From Saprospira grandis (GTDB lineage: Bacteria; Bacteroidota; Bacteroidia; Chitinophagales; Saprospiraceae): a stretch of 64,000 bases of DNA. The stretch's first letter is position 1; each line of letters begins with the position of its first letter. The position numbers and the translations under genes are program-made. The notes under the pieces were generated by a model. It was not told where the DNA came from. It saw only the letters and a program-made list of their open reading frames with translations, and did no database searches. Of the stretch, positions 1 to 8,800 are shown in pieces. The DNA lies in contig NZ_CP110854.1 in NCBI RefSeq assembly GCF_027594745.1, forward strand, positions 1,583,501 to 1,647,500, given 5' to 3'.

Positions 1-1001
1 AATTTGGGCCCAACGAGCGCAATGAGCGTCGAGAAACCTATCAAGAAGCCAAAAACCTAATTCGTCATGCCCGCATGATGGAAGATTATGTGATTGAAAA
101 GGTCCTATCAGAAGCCGATGCCATTTGTTGTACTTTGGTAAGCTCTATGAACCGCTATATCGAAAACCGCCGCTTTCATACGGTCGTCATTGATGAAGCC
201 GCCCAAGCTTTGGAGCCCGCCTGTTGGATTGCCATCGCCAAGGCCGATAAGGTTATTTTAGCGGGCGACCCTTTTCAGCTTCCTCCCACCGTAAAAAGTA
301 GAAAGGCGGCCCAAAAGGGGCTCTCCATCACCCTATTAGAAAAGGCCGTAGAGCGTTTGGACCGAGTGCAATTGCTCAAAACGCAATACCGTATGCATGA
401 GCAAATCATGCAGTTTTCTAACCAATACTTCTATGAGGGCCAACTGCAGGCTGCCGACTTTGTAAAGAATTGGACCTTGGCCATGCGGCCCGGTGGAGAT
501 ACTACCCCCGTAGAGTTTATTGATACCGCAGGCTGTAGCTTTGATGAAAAAATCAACCCCGAAACCCTTAGCTCCTACAACCCCGAAGAATATTATATCT
601 TAAGACAGCATTTGGACCATCTGCTTAGCTTTGCCGACAAGCAAGTTCGACCCAGCATTGCCGTTATTTCGCCCTATCGGGAGCAGGTTCGTTTTATGCA
701 AGAACAGATGGAAACAGATTTTGACCATTTTCCTGATGACGATATTACCATAGACACCATTGATGCCTTTCAGGGCCAAGAGCGAGATGTGGTCTATATT
801 AGCCTGGTCCGTTCTAATGAAAGGGGAGAAATTGGCTTTCTCAAGGATACCCGCCGCCTCAATGTGGCCATGACCAGAGCCCGAAAAAAGCTCATCATCA
901 TTGGAGATAGTGCTACCTTGGGCCAACATCCATTTTATCAATCATTTATGGACTACTGCGAGAAGCATGGCAAATACGCCAGCGCTTGGGAGTGGATGTA
1001 G
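1..1001 (+). CDS. Superfamily I DNA/RNA helicase (UPF1/IGHMBP2-like), 3' part
   Basis: This is the C-terminal part of a superfamily I helicase of the UPF1/IGHMBP2 (AAA_11/AAA_12) type. The frame is open from position 3 to the window edge, so the ATG at 75 is internal and the N-terminal Walker A half lies upstream. Visible motifs are the DEAA Walker B (VVIDEAAQALEP), the GDPFQLPP motif III, the LLKTQYRMHEQI motif, VISPYREQ, and the terminal TIDAFQGQERDVVYISLVRS and LNVAMTRARKKLIIIGD motifs V and VI. Such enzymes unwind nucleic acid with ATP; the substrate cannot be read from sequence. It ends 27 bp before an exonuclease gene on the same strand, so the two may be co-transcribed. Family confidence is high; exact role is unknown. 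Confidence 0.9.
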   Translation, partial: FGPNERNERRETYQEAKNLIRHARMMEDYVIEKVLSEADAICCTLVSSMNRYIENRRFHTVVIDEAAQALEPACWIAIAKADKVILAGDPFQLPPTVKSRKAAQKGLSITLLEKAVERLDRVQLLKTQYRMHEQIMQFSNQYFYEGQLQAADFVKNWTLAMRPGGDTTPVEFIDTAGCSFDEKINPETLSSYNPEEYYILRQHLDHLLSFADKQVRPSIAVISPYREQVRFMQEQMETDFDHFPDDDITIDTIDAFQGQERDVVYISLVRSNERGEIGFLKDTRRLNVAMTRARKKLIIIGDSATLGQHPFYQSFMDYCEKHGKYASAWEWM

Positions 1002-1028
1002 ACAAAAACAGACAAAACAAAACTAGAT

Positions 1029-1775
1029 ATGGGATTACAACTAGAACGCCCCTTGGTCTTCTTTGACCTAGAGACCACAGGAACCAGCATTGTTAATGAT
1101 CGAATTGTACAAATTGGCGCCATCAAATTATTTCCAGATGGCCGCACCGAAGTCAAAAACCGCTTGGTCAACCCCCAAATGCCTATTCCAGAAGGTGCCT
1201 CCGCCGTGCATGGCATTTATGATAAGGATGTAGTCAATGAACCTAAGTTTCGCCAATTGGCCAAGGCCTTCTATGGCTGGCTCAAGGATAGCGACCTAGC
1301 GGGCTACAACTCCGATAACTTTGATATTCCCATGCTAGCCGAGGAGTTTGCTCGTGCAGGCATAGAATACCCTACGCCCGACACCCATTTTGTAGATGTC
1401 ATCAAGCTAGAGCGCTATGTGAATAGCCATAAGTTGGGCGATACCTATCAGCGCTATACTGGCGAGGAACTATTAGATGCCCATGATGCTATTGCCGATA
1501 TTGAGGCCACAAAAACGATCCTCGAAAAGCAATTGGAGAAACATGATGATCTGCCCATTACGGTCAAGGAACTAGAAGCCCTATTTGTTGAAGACGGTAA
1601 AGAACGTGTGGATTTCGCCGGCAAGATTTACCGCCATGAAGGTGAGCTCTACTGGAACTTTGGCAAACTAAGAGACCAGCCCATCCGCGCCGATAAAGGC
1701 TATGCCGATTGGGTCCTTAGAGGCGAATTTGCCGAAAATACCAAGAAGTTTGTACGAGCCGTTTTTGAGGGTTAG
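1029..1775 (+). CDS. DnaQ-like 3'-5' exonuclease
   Basis: A 248-aa DEDDh exonuclease. The N-terminal half carries ExoI (FFDLETTG, D13 and E15), ExoII (GYNSDNFDIPML, D99) and ExoIII (DAHDAIADIEAT, H152 and D157), all metal-binding or catalytic residues of the DnaQ/epsilon superfamily. The C-terminal 80 residues carry a sequence (IYRHEGELYWNFGKLRDQPI) that I read as an extra module, often seen in stand-alone Bacteroidota epsilon-like proteins. It probably removes 3' nucleotides in proofreading or repair. It could be the Pol III proofreading subunit or a paralogue; the sequence does not decide. It follows the helicase gene by 27 bp and ends at a bidirectional terminator. Confidence 0.88.
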   Translation: MGLQLERPLVFFDLETTGTSIVNDRIVQIGAIKLFPDGRTEVKNRLVNPQMPIPEGASAVHGIYDKDVVNEPKFRQLAKAFYGWLKDSDLAGYNSDNFDIPMLAEEFARAGIEYPTPDTHFVDVIKLERYVNSHKLGDTYQRYTGEELLDAHDAIADIEATKTILEKQLEKHDDLPITVKELEALFVEDGKERVDFAGKIYRHEGELYWNFGKLRDQPIRADKGYADWVLRGEFAENTKKFVRAVFEG

Positions 1776-1791
1776 TCCTACCCCCTAACCC

Positions 1792-1822
1792 AAAAAGCCC
1801 AGCGCTATGCGCTGGGCTTTTT
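1792..1822. terminator. Bidirectional intrinsic terminator
   Basis: A perfect 14-bp stem (arms 1792-1805 and 1809-1822, core AGCCCAGCGC) with a 3-nt loop and A/T tracts on both sides. It lies between the convergent exonuclease and htrA genes and can serve both. Confidence 0.9.
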
Positions 1823-1844
1823 TCATTTTCCTCTCTCCCCTACT

Positions 1845-3053
1845 CTATTCTTTCAACTTCATGTTGAGTTCTAGTTCTTTCTTTCCTCTTTTTACCTTGA
1901 CTCGGACGGTGTCGCCCGGGTCACGGCTCCCCACTTTCTCTTGCAGTTCATTAACCGAGCGAACGCTTTGCCCATCAATGCCCACAATGACATCTCCTTT
2001 TTTGATGCCGGCATCCTTGGCCGCTCCCCCATCAATCAATTCCGAAACAAAAACGCCCTGACTCACAAACAGGCCCTCTTGCTTGGCAAAATCACTATCC
2101 ACATCCATAATCATTACGCCCAAATAAGCGCGGTGCACCTCTCCATACTCCATCAAATCGCCCACTACTTTTTTTACTAGGTTAATGGGCACGGCAAATG
2201 AATAGCCCGCATAGGTCCCCGTAGGGGTCGCAATGGCCGTATTGATGCCCAGCAGTTTCCCTTCGGCATTGACCAAAGCACCACCGCTATTTCCAGGATT
2301 TACCGCCGCATCGGTCTGAATAAATGACTCGATGCTCGCTTTGCGATTGCCCAAAATGTTGATATTTCTGCCCTTGGCCGAAACAATACCCGCCGTTACG
2401 GTAAAATTCAAATCAAAGGGATTGCCCACAGCCAAGACCCACTCCCCAACTTTGGTCTCATCAGAGTTAGAGAGCTCTACGCTAGGCAAATTGGGCGCCT
2501 TGATTTTTAGGACAGCCAGATCAGTAGAAGGATCGGTCCCCACCAATTCGGCCTTATATTTTCTTCGGTCATAAAGGGTCACTTCGATTTCTGTGGCCCC
2601 CTCAATGACATGATTATTCGTAACAATATACCCCTGCTTACCAATAATTACCCCCGAACCCGTCGATTGGTTGTCTCGAGGACGGCCAAAAAGCTCCATA
2701 TAGACCTCCTCTCTCCGAGAACGAGGCTTAAATCGACTAATAGAAGTAACATTGACCACCGCTGGCATGACTTTTTCGGCTGCCGCAGAAAAATCAATAG
2801 GCGCCCGAGCCCCTCCCATATTATGGGCCAATTGACCCAGCTCTTCTTGAGCCTTCGGAAGCTGTTCTTTGGGGCTTTCTTTGGGCAATTGGGCCACTGT
2901 TTCGGTCTTAATTTCTACGGCCTGAACCGAGGATTTGGCCGGTAAGAGATAACTGGCGCCAAGGACCAATAGTCCGCCCGCCAAACCAGAAAATAGATGC
3001 GAAAGATTGGGCTTCATAGCTAGTTTTTTTTCTCGTTTTTTAATGTTTTTCAT
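1845..3053 (-). CDS. HtrA/DegP-type periplasmic serine protease
   Basis: A 402-aa trypsin-like protease with one PDZ domain. The catalytic triad is visible: H148 (TNNHVIEG), D178 (STDLAVLKI) and S256 (NPGNSGGAL). The PDZ domain covers about residues 300-400 (GIKKGDVIVGIDGQSV). A hydrophobic N-terminal segment (LFSGLAGGLLVLGASYLL) indicates export, either as a signal peptide or a membrane anchor. HtrA proteins degrade misfolded envelope proteins. Two starts are possible, 3053 and an ATG 12 codons later at 3017; the second puts the hydrophobic stretch nearer the N-terminus and looks slightly more natural. DegQ/DegS-like members also have one PDZ, so a more exact name is not given. Confidence 0.93.
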   Translation of the reverse strand: MKNIKKREKKLAMKPNLSHLFSGLAGGLLVLGASYLLPAKSSVQAVEIKTETVAQLPKESPKEQLPKAQEELGQLAHNMGGARAPIDFSAAAEKVMPAVVNVTSISRFKPRSRREEVYMELFGRPRDNQSTGSGVIIGKQGYIVTNNHVIEGATEIEVTLYDRRKYKAELVGTDPSTDLAVLKIKAPNLPSVELSNSDETKVGEWVLAVGNPFDLNFTVTAGIVSAKGRNINILGNRKASIESFIQTDAAVNPGNSGGALVNAEGKLLGINTAIATPTGTYAGYSFAVPINLVKKVVGDLMEYGEVHRAYLGVMIMDVDSDFAKQEGLFVSQGVFVSELIDGGAAKDAGIKKGDVIVGIDGQSVRSVNELQEKVGSRDPGDTVRVKVKRGKKELELNMKLKE

Positions 3054-3138
3054 CGCCCTATTAAACGGCCCATTTTTTTTTGAGGTTGCTCTTTCCTCCC
3101 AACTTAACGTCTTTTTAAAATTTTTAGGGTTTTATTTT

Positions 3139-3273
3139 GGGGCCCGCGGCCGGCTAGGCTTCGCCTAGGTCGGCCGCCGCTATGCTACGGGGCTCACAAG
3201 TCTGTTCGGCCCTGCGCTGCCTTCGGCAGCTGGGTCTGCGGCTGCGCCGCACCCACTCCGCAGCGCTGGGCCA
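3139..3273 (+). repeat. GC-rich structured intergenic repeat, copy 1 (type C)
   Basis: Starts with GGGGCCCGCGGCCGG after a T-rich stretch and ends at GCGCTGGGCC. It holds the GGTCTG core and arms GCTGCC-TTC-GGCAGC and CGGC-TGC-GCCG. Its GGGG end faces htrA, 86 bp away. Left partner of the pair that brackets the 83-bp array. Confidence 0.9.
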
Positions 3274-3420
3274 AGGACCGCCCGGGCAAAGGAGCTTGGC
3301 CCAAAGAAATAAGAGAGAAAATAAGGCAATTGGCTTATTTCCCTGCTGAGGATAGCTAAGCAAATTGCTGTAGGGGGATAGGCCATAAAGCAGAACAGCT
3401 CTTTTAGAGCGCCCCCAGCG

Positions 3421-3830
3421 CATTCGCTGGAAAAAAAATGCTCTTTTAGACTCCCTCAGACCATTCGCTGGAAAAATAGATAAGCATTGCAACTGCATGG
3501 GAGCATTCGCTGGAAAAAAAATGCTCTTTTAGACTCCCTCAGACCGTTCGCTGGAAAAATAGATAAGCATTGCAACTGCATGGGAGCATTCGCTGGAAAA
3601 AAAATGCTCTTTTAGACTCCCTCAGACCGTTCGCTGGAAAAATAGATAAGCATTGTACCTGCATGGGAGCATTCGCTGGAAAAAAAATGCTCTTTTAGAC
3701 TCCCTCAGACCATTCGCTGGAAAAATAGATAGGCATTGCAACTGCATGGGAGCATTCGCTGGAAAAAAAACGCTCTTTTAGACTCCCTCAGACCATTCGC
3801 TGGAAAATAGATAGGCATTGCAGCCCTTTG
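3421..3830. repeat. 83-bp tandem array, five copies
   Basis: Units start at 3421, 3504, 3587, 3670 and 3753, a strict 83-bp period; the fifth is slightly decayed. Every unit carries the word TTCGCTGGAAAA twice, so the unit itself is an old half-unit duplication. No plausible gene covers it, and 83 is not a multiple of three. It lies between repeat copies 1 (+) and 2 (-). Confidence 0.95.
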
Positions 3831-4033
3831 AGCTTATTGCTTGTTTTCGGAGCTGGGCAAAGGGGCTGTTTTGCTGCTATTTTTGAGGAGGGAGGGCAGC
3901 AAAAAGGCCCAACCAGCCAAGGGATTCCTTAAGGAATCCCGTAAAGGGGTGGGTGGGCGGGGATATATTAACGCATGAGGAGCGAAGCGACGAATACCGC
4001 TTTATGGGTTTTGCAGGCGGCAAAGCCGCCGCA

Positions 4034-4150
4034 GGCTGAGGGATGGATAGTAGTGGCCCGAAGGGCCAGACCAAGGCGCTTGCGCCGATGGGCCGAGCAG
4101 ACCTGCGAGCTACGGCACAGCCCGACCCGCCCGCAGGGCGGGGCAGCCCC
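4034..4150 (-). repeat. GC-rich structured intergenic repeat, copy 2 (type A)
   Basis: Read on the minus strand it runs from GGGGCTGCCCCGCCC to ATCCCTCAGCC, with the core AGGTCTGCTCGGCCC. Its GGGG end directly follows the U-tract of the terminator of the ABC ATPase gene. Right partner of the pair around the 83-bp array. Confidence 0.92.
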
Positions 4151-4152
4151 AT

Positions 4153-4184
4153 AAAAAAAAGCAAGCCATAACTAGCTTGCTTTA
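4153..4184 (-). terminator. Intrinsic terminator of the lpx/ABC operon
   Basis: Arms AAAGCAAGC and GCTTGCTTT (4158-4166 and 4175-4183) with an 8-nt loop and eight Us on the minus strand. The upstream arm overlaps the last codons and stop of the ABC ATPase gene. Confidence 0.88.
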
Positions 4185-4804
4185 AAATCTTCTATTTGTA
4201 GTTGTTTTTGACAGAGCAGCAGATCCTCCTCTACATTAGAGGCAATAATACAAAGTCTATTGGGAAGGCCATAGCGTTCGAGCAGGTCTTGAAACCAAGC
4301 CACGGCTTTTCGGTCTAGGGTAATACTGGGTTCATCGAGTAAGAGCAGCGGGCTTTCGCTCAGGAGGGCCAGACTTAGCTTGAGGCGTTGTTTCATCCCC
4401 GAAGAAAAGAACTGGATCGGTTTATTTTTGGCCGACTTAGGCAGGCCAGAGAGCTCAAAAAGATCTTGGGGGGAAATGCCAGGCAAGAGCGGTTTAAACT
4501 GTCGATGAAAATCTACCGCCTCCATCAGGCTCAGCTCCTCGATCAGTTGCACATAAGGGCCGAGATAATTACAATATTGAAAAACGTTCTCTCTATCTAG
4601 CGGCTTGCCATTATAAGTATACTTCAATTGGCCGGCAGAGGGAGACAAAAAGCCCGAAAGGCATTGGAGCAGGGTCGATTTTCCGGCCCCATTATGTCCA
4701 CGAATAGCATAAGCCGTATTGGCCTCAAAAGTATAATTGAGGCCCTTAAAAATCCATTCGTAGCGGTAGCGCTTACCCAAATTTTGGAGATCAATAGAAA
4801 GCAT
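4172..4804 (-). CDS. ABC transporter ATP-binding protein
   Basis: A 210-aa single-domain ABC ATPase. Walker A is GHNGAGKST (residues 36-44), the signature is FSSGMKQRL in place of LSGGQ, and Walker B is LLLLDEPSITLD. The switch (H-loop) histidine is absent: the position reads ASNVEEDL, with Asn. It starts 3 bp after the lpxA stop, so it belongs to the lpxC/fabZ-lpxA operon and is probably translationally coupled. No permease gene is adjacent, so the transported substrate is unknown; lipid or envelope export would fit the context but is inference. The degenerate signature and missing histidine suggest reduced or unusual ATPase cycling. Confidence 0.85.
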   Translation of the reverse strand: MLSIDLQNLGKRYRYEWIFKGLNYTFEANTAYAIRGHNGAGKSTLLQCLSGFLSPSAGQLKYTYNGKPLDRENVFQYCNYLGPYVQLIEELSLMEAVDFHRQFKPLLPGISPQDLFELSGLPKSAKNKPIQFFSSGMKQRLKLSLALLSESPLLLLDEPSITLDRKAVAWFQDLLERYGLPNRLCIIASNVEEDLLLCQKQLQIEDFKAS

Positions 4805-4807
4805 AGA

Positions 4808-5593
4808 CTAGGCATTTGAGCGCAGGCCCTTAACGATGCCTATTTCGGAATCTTCTATAAACGCTAAGATTTGTTCTTTTTCCTTAGAGTGATCTAAAGC
4901 ATCAATATTTGCTAATGCATCTGCACGGCTCTGTTTGGCCACAAAAAGCTGATGGTAAATATCTTGGATCGCCTCGATAGTTTCTACTGAAAACCCTCTG
5001 CGTTTCAGGCCAATCACATTTACGCCAATATAGGAAGCGGGATAATGAGCCACACGGACAAAAGGAGGAACATCTTTATTGAGTAGTACTCCACCGCCCA
5101 GCATAGCATGAGCGCCAATTCGGGTAAACTGATGCACGGCCGACATACCGCCAAGGATCACATAATCTTCTAGCTCTACATGTCCGGCCAAAGTACTATT
5201 ATTGGCCAGCACACAATGATTGCCCACAATACAATCGTGGGCAATATGTACATAAGCCATGAGCAAGCAATTGCTGCCCACCACTGTTTTCTCGTTAGCT
5301 GCCGTACCACGATTGAGCGTACAATACTCTCGGATAATGGTATTATCGCCTACTTCTAGGGTAGAGTATTCACCTTTAAACTTAAGATCTTGGGGGGCGG
5401 CGCCAATGATTGCGCCAGGAAAGATCTGGCAATTTTGGCCAATTCGGCTACCAGACATAATCACGGCATTGGGGCCAATTTGGGTGCCATCACCAATAAC
5501 AACATCCTCTTCGATGGTAACGAAAGGACTAATTTTTACATTTTTGCCAATTTTGGCCTTGGGACTGACAACAGCTAGCGGATGATGATTCAC
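4808..5593 (-). CDS. lpxA: Acyl-ACP--UDP-N-acetylglucosamine O-acyltransferase
   Basis: A 261-aa LpxA of usual length. It adds the 3-O hydroxyacyl chain to UDP-GlcNAc, the first step of lipid A synthesis, in the cytoplasm. The N-terminal two thirds is a left-handed beta-helix of hexapeptide repeats (for example VVIGDGTQIGPNAVI), and the catalytic histidine lies in AYVHIAHDC (H119, corresponding to E. coli H125). The C-terminal helical part (about residues 190-261) is the normal trimer cap. It starts 2 bp after the lpxC/fabZ stop and ends 3 bp before the ABC ATPase, a tight operon. Confidence 0.97.
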   Translation of the reverse strand: MNHHPLAVVSPKAKIGKNVKISPFVTIEEDVVIGDGTQIGPNAVIMSGSRIGQNCQIFPGAIIGAAPQDLKFKGEYSTLEVGDNTIIREYCTLNRGTAANEKTVVGSNCLLMAYVHIAHDCIVGNHCVLANNSTLAGHVELEDYVILGGMSAVHQFTRIGAHAMLGGGVLLNKDVPPFVRVAHYPASYIGVNVIGLKRRGFSVETIEAIQDIYHQLFVAKQSRADALANIDALDHSKEKEQILAFIEDSEIGIVKGLRSNA

Positions 5594-5595
5594 GA

Positions 5596-6981
5596 TTACT
5601 TACGCTTAATAATTTGAGCTAATAATTCAGCTTCGGCTACTAGTTTATCACCAACATAGGCCTTAGCTTGCATTTCGACCAAGCCCCTTCTAATTGGGCG
5701 CATTAGGTCTAGACGGAAGATGAGCGTATCTCCGGGGACTACAGGCCGGCGGAAGCGGGCCTTATCAATTTTGAGGAAATAAGTGTCGTAAGAGAGCGGA
5801 TCATCGATAGCCTCCATGACTAAAATCCCGCCAGTTTGGGCCATGGCTTCAATTTGGAGCACACCGGGCATAATGGGGTGGCCGGGGAAGTGTCCAACAA
5901 AAAAGGGCTCATTAAAGGTTACATTCTTTACGGCCACCACATGTTGGGGCGAAAGGTCGATGATTTTGTCAATGAGCAAGAAGGGATAGCGATGTTGCAG
6001 TTTCCCAAAAATATCTTCAATATTATATACGGCTTCCTGTTTAGGGTCGTAGACAGGAATATTCTTCGTTTTGCGTTCTTTGATGGCCAACTGTCGAAGC
6101 GCTAGGGCCATTTTGTTATTGACGCCATGTCCGGGTTTATGGGCCACAATTCGTCCCACAATATCAAAACCCAAGAGGGCCAAATCGCCCATAAGGTCGA
6201 GCAATTTATGGCGGGCGGCCTCATTGCTAAAGCGGAGACTTTGACCAGGCAGCAAGCCAGTGCTTTGCACATCAATAGTTTGCTGATATTGTTTTTCTAG
6301 GGCCGCCTTTTGTTCGGCAGTAGGCAGATGCTCTACAAAAACGAGGGCCGAATCGGGCTGTCCGCCCTTGGCCAAGCCATGCTGCAAAAGTGCAGAGAGC
6401 TCATGCAAAAAGACAAAAGTACGGGCGGGTGCAATGGCTTCTTCAAAGCTTTCTTGGCTCGCTTTAAAGCGGCTAAACTGAGCGGGTAAAACGGCAGACT
6501 GAAAATCTACGGTCACCATCACTTCTAGTTCCTCGGCGGGGTAAATACTAATTTCGCTTTCGCCTAGCTGCACCGAAATAGGTTCCTTAATTTTAAGCGA
6601 AGGCTTTTCGGCAGCCTGTTCCTCTAGGCCAACGGCCTTAAAGGCCTCAATAAAAGGCTGGGCACTACCGTCCAAAATGGGCAATTCGGCAGCGTTAATT
6701 TCTACCAAAGCATTATCAATACCCAAAGCATAAAAAGCGGCCATCAGATGCTCTACAGTAGCCACATAAGCAGTTTCATCGCCAATTACGGTATGGCGAT
6801 CTGTTTTGAAAACATTAGCGGCATCAGCCTTAATGACAGGGGCTTCAGGCAAATCCATACGCTGAAACTGAATACCATGACCAGCCTCGGCTGCCAAGAT
6901 TTTAAGTTCAACATCTATCCCTGAATGTAAGCCCTTTCCAACTATTGTTACCGCCTGCTTTAGGCACTGTTGTTTTCTCAT
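5596..6981 (-). CDS. lpxC/fabZ: Bifunctional LpxC deacetylase / FabZ dehydratase
   Basis: A 461-aa fusion typical of Bacteroidota. Residues 1 to about 300 are LpxC, the zinc UDP-3-O-acyl-GlcNAc deacetylase that commits to lipid A; H78 (VEHLMAAF) and the GRIVAHKPGHGVNNKM segment hold metal-binding and catalytic residues. Residues about 315-461 are FabZ, the hydroxyacyl-ACP dehydratase of fatty acid synthesis, with HRYPFLLIDK and GHFPGHPIMPGVLQIEAMAQ (catalytic His and Glu). The fusion links the two branches that compete for hydroxyacyl-ACP. It is first in the lpxC/fabZ-lpxA-ABC operon, with a likely promoter at 7041-7048. Confidence 0.97.
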   Translation of the reverse strand: MRKQQCLKQAVTIVGKGLHSGIDVELKILAAEAGHGIQFQRMDLPEAPVIKADAANVFKTDRHTVIGDETAYVATVEHLMAAFYALGIDNALVEINAAELPILDGSAQPFIEAFKAVGLEEQAAEKPSLKIKEPISVQLGESEISIYPAEELEVMVTVDFQSAVLPAQFSRFKASQESFEEAIAPARTFVFLHELSALLQHGLAKGGQPDSALVFVEHLPTAEQKAALEKQYQQTIDVQSTGLLPGQSLRFSNEAARHKLLDLMGDLALLGFDIVGRIVAHKPGHGVNNKMALALRQLAIKERKTKNIPVYDPKQEAVYNIEDIFGKLQHRYPFLLIDKIIDLSPQHVVAVKNVTFNEPFFVGHFPGHPIMPGVLQIEAMAQTGGILVMEAIDDPLSYDTYFLKIDKARFRRPVVPGDTLIFRLDLMRPIRRGLVEMQAKAYVGDKLVAEAELLAQIIKRK

Positions 6982-7040
6982 GCTTTGCTAAGTTGCTAGT
7001 CTCTTAAATACCGCTGCATTTGCGGTTGCTTTTCAACCCA

Positions 7041-7048
7041 CAAAGATA
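7041..7048 (-). promoter_or_regulatory. Probable -7 element for lpxC/fabZ
   Basis: The minus strand reads TATCTTTG, matching the Bacteroidota -7 consensus TAnnTTTG, 60 bp upstream of the lpxC/fabZ ATG. No clear TTTG is seen at the -33 position. Confidence 0.5.
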
Positions 7049-7077
7049 CATTTATTTATTGGCCTTCCTAATTCTGT

Positions 7078-8124
7078 CTAAAAATCTTGAAGCCGCGTAC
7101 TGATGCCAAAATGATGTACTGTCCCGGCTAAATGATAGTTAGCCAGGCCATAATCAAAGCGAAACTTATAGAGCTTAAAGCCAACACCTGCCGAGAAGCC
7201 AGCAAGGGAACGCAGGTTTTGTATACTCATCTCTCTTTGGCGCAAATGGTCGTAGCCTAGGCGCAGGCGAAGACTAGGCCCCAGCAAAAACTCTAGGTTG
7301 AAATTCAAATGTCGGAAAAAATTATCTACGCCCTCTCCAAAATCGTTGTTCTGCGGTTCTTCCGTGCCCAATAAGCTATTTTCCTGGACCAGTGCGGGGT
7401 CGTCATAGCGAATATCCCAACGGTCCAAATGATGCGCCACTACAGAAATCCGCAAAGGCAGATACTTCAATTGCTGGCTAAGCCCCAACTGCATATCAAA
7501 GGGCAGGGCATATTTTTCCTGATCTGGATGATAGCTTTTGAGCTGTTGGCCAATGTTTTTTAGGACCAAGCCCATGCTAAAACGCTTGGCCGTATCTTGG
7601 TAGATCATACCCAAATTAGAAGCCCAACCTCTAGACAAATAGGCCTCATATCTAGAGAAAATCCCCTTAACTTGTAGCCCAAAGCTCCATTTGTCGCTAG
7701 CCTGATAGCTCGCCCCTAGGCCCAAGGCCAACTCCGAGGCCGAAAAACTGCCCGTAGCCTGCCCCACTTCATCATAGCCCTCAAACTGACCATAGCTCAC
7801 ATGCTCTATACTGCCCATTAGGCTCAGTTTTTTGGGCGCAATATGATAGGCATAAGCTACGGTTCCATGCGTAATGCCCGAAATATGAGCATTCTGTTGT
7901 AAGGATACATTATTGTGATTTTCGGCATTCAAAGCAGCCGGATTGAGGAAGGACAAACTCAGATCCTTATCTCGTACAGAGGGCAAACGCCCGCCCAAAG
8001 CCGTTGCCCTAGCCGATGGCGACAACTCTAAAAACTCATAGACATAGCGTCCGCCTTCTACCTGAGCTTGCAAGCTCGAAAAGGCCAAACATAGGCCCAA
8101 AAAAACCAATACCTTATTCTTCAT
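7078..8124 (-). CDS. porQ: PorQ-like type IX secretion/outer-membrane protein
   Basis: A 348-aa protein from the ATG at 8124, where a clear signal peptide begins (MKNKVLVFLGLCLAFSSLQAQ); a longer frame back to 8208 lies inside the upstream gene and lacks a signal. After cleavage comes GGRYVYEFLELSPSARATALGG, the hallmark start of PorQ, an outer-membrane beta-barrel of the type IX secretion system. The remainder is alternating amphipathic strands ending in an aromatic (RLQDF), as expected of a barrel. It overlaps the upstream MORN lipoprotein gene by 11 bp, so the pair is translationally coupled. Two proteins with type IX sorting tails are encoded nearby, which fits an active system. Confidence 0.82.
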   Translation of the reverse strand: MKNKVLVFLGLCLAFSSLQAQVEGGRYVYEFLELSPSARATALGGRLPSVRDKDLSLSFLNPAALNAENHNNVSLQQNAHISGITHGTVAYAYHIAPKKLSLMGSIEHVSYGQFEGYDEVGQATGSFSASELALGLGASYQASDKWSFGLQVKGIFSRYEAYLSRGWASNLGMIYQDTAKRFSMGLVLKNIGQQLKSYHPDQEKYALPFDMQLGLSQQLKYLPLRISVVAHHLDRWDIRYDDPALVQENSLLGTEEPQNNDFGEGVDNFFRHLNFNLEFLLGPSLRLRLGYDHLRQREMSIQNLRSLAGFSAGVGFKLYKFRFDYGLANYHLAGTVHHFGISTRLQDF

Positions 8125-8719
8125 CTTTTGCTGTTTTACGCTCCCAAATGGTTTCACAACTGCCCGCCGAACAAGATTGTTTGCGCAGCAGCTGCCCCTC
8201 GGCATCATATTGCTTAATGAGGCCGTCCATATTGGGCCCTTTCAAGAAATGCCCCTCTTCCTTTATTTTTCCATTTTGATAGTATAAGGTATAGGCCCCA
8301 TTTTCTACACTACCACTAAACTCAACGATTTCCTTTAACTTTCCGTTGGGATAATAGCTCTTCAGCGGCCCTTCTATATCGCCATTGATGTATTGGCCCT
8401 CTTGCTTGAGCTGCCCATTGCTATACCAGTACTGAAACTTCCCCTCATAACGGTCTTTTTCTGTATAGGCCAAACTTTCTAGCTGCCCATTGGGGTAATA
8501 GGTCTTTACTGGCCCATCCAATTTCCCTTTTTTGTAGTGCATAATTAGAGCAATCCCCCCCGACTCATGAAAGCCTTTGTAGCGCCCTTCTATTTCTCCT
8601 GTTTTCTTATGCTTCCGATAACGGCTAATTTTTCTTCCCTCTGCATCTCGCTCTACCACTTTTTTCAATTGACAGCTACCCAAAGAAACGAGCAGCAATA
8701 GCATCCAAATCCATTTCAT
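8114..8719 (-). CDS. Lipoprotein with MORN-type (YwqK-like) repeats
   Basis: A 201-aa lipoprotein: signal MKWIWMLLLLVSLGSC with the lipobox cysteine at residue 16. The body consists of about six MORN/YwqK-type repeats of the form YYPNGQLxxxxxYxxG (for example YYPNGQLESLAY, YWYSNGQLKQEG, YYPNGKLKE, YYQNGKIKEEG). Such repeats form beta-hairpin ladders and are common in Bacteroidota surface lipoproteins; some are labelled YwqK antitoxins by automatic annotation, which nothing here supports. Its end overlaps the porQ start, suggesting a shared envelope role, but function is not known. Confidence 0.8.
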   Translation of the reverse strand: MKWIWMLLLLVSLGSCQLKKVVERDAEGRKISRYRKHKKTGEIEGRYKGFHESGGIALIMHYKKGKLDGPVKTYYPNGQLESLAYTEKDRYEGKFQYWYSNGQLKQEGQYINGDIEGPLKSYYPNGKLKEIVEFSGSVENGAYTLYYQNGKIKEEGHFLKGPNMDGLIKQYDAEGQLLRKQSCSAGSCETIWERKTAKDEE

Positions 8720-8800
8720 AAAACTGTTTTCCTATAAAAGTACGTTTTATTCTTTCCGCTACAGGTTTTCCCTCTTTTTTTCTTCTAAAGGCTATTTTTT

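Noticed and set aside
8114..8719. YwqK-type antitoxin
   Set aside because: MORN-like repeats and a lipoprotein signal are present, but no toxin neighbour; the antitoxin label would rest on automatic naming only.
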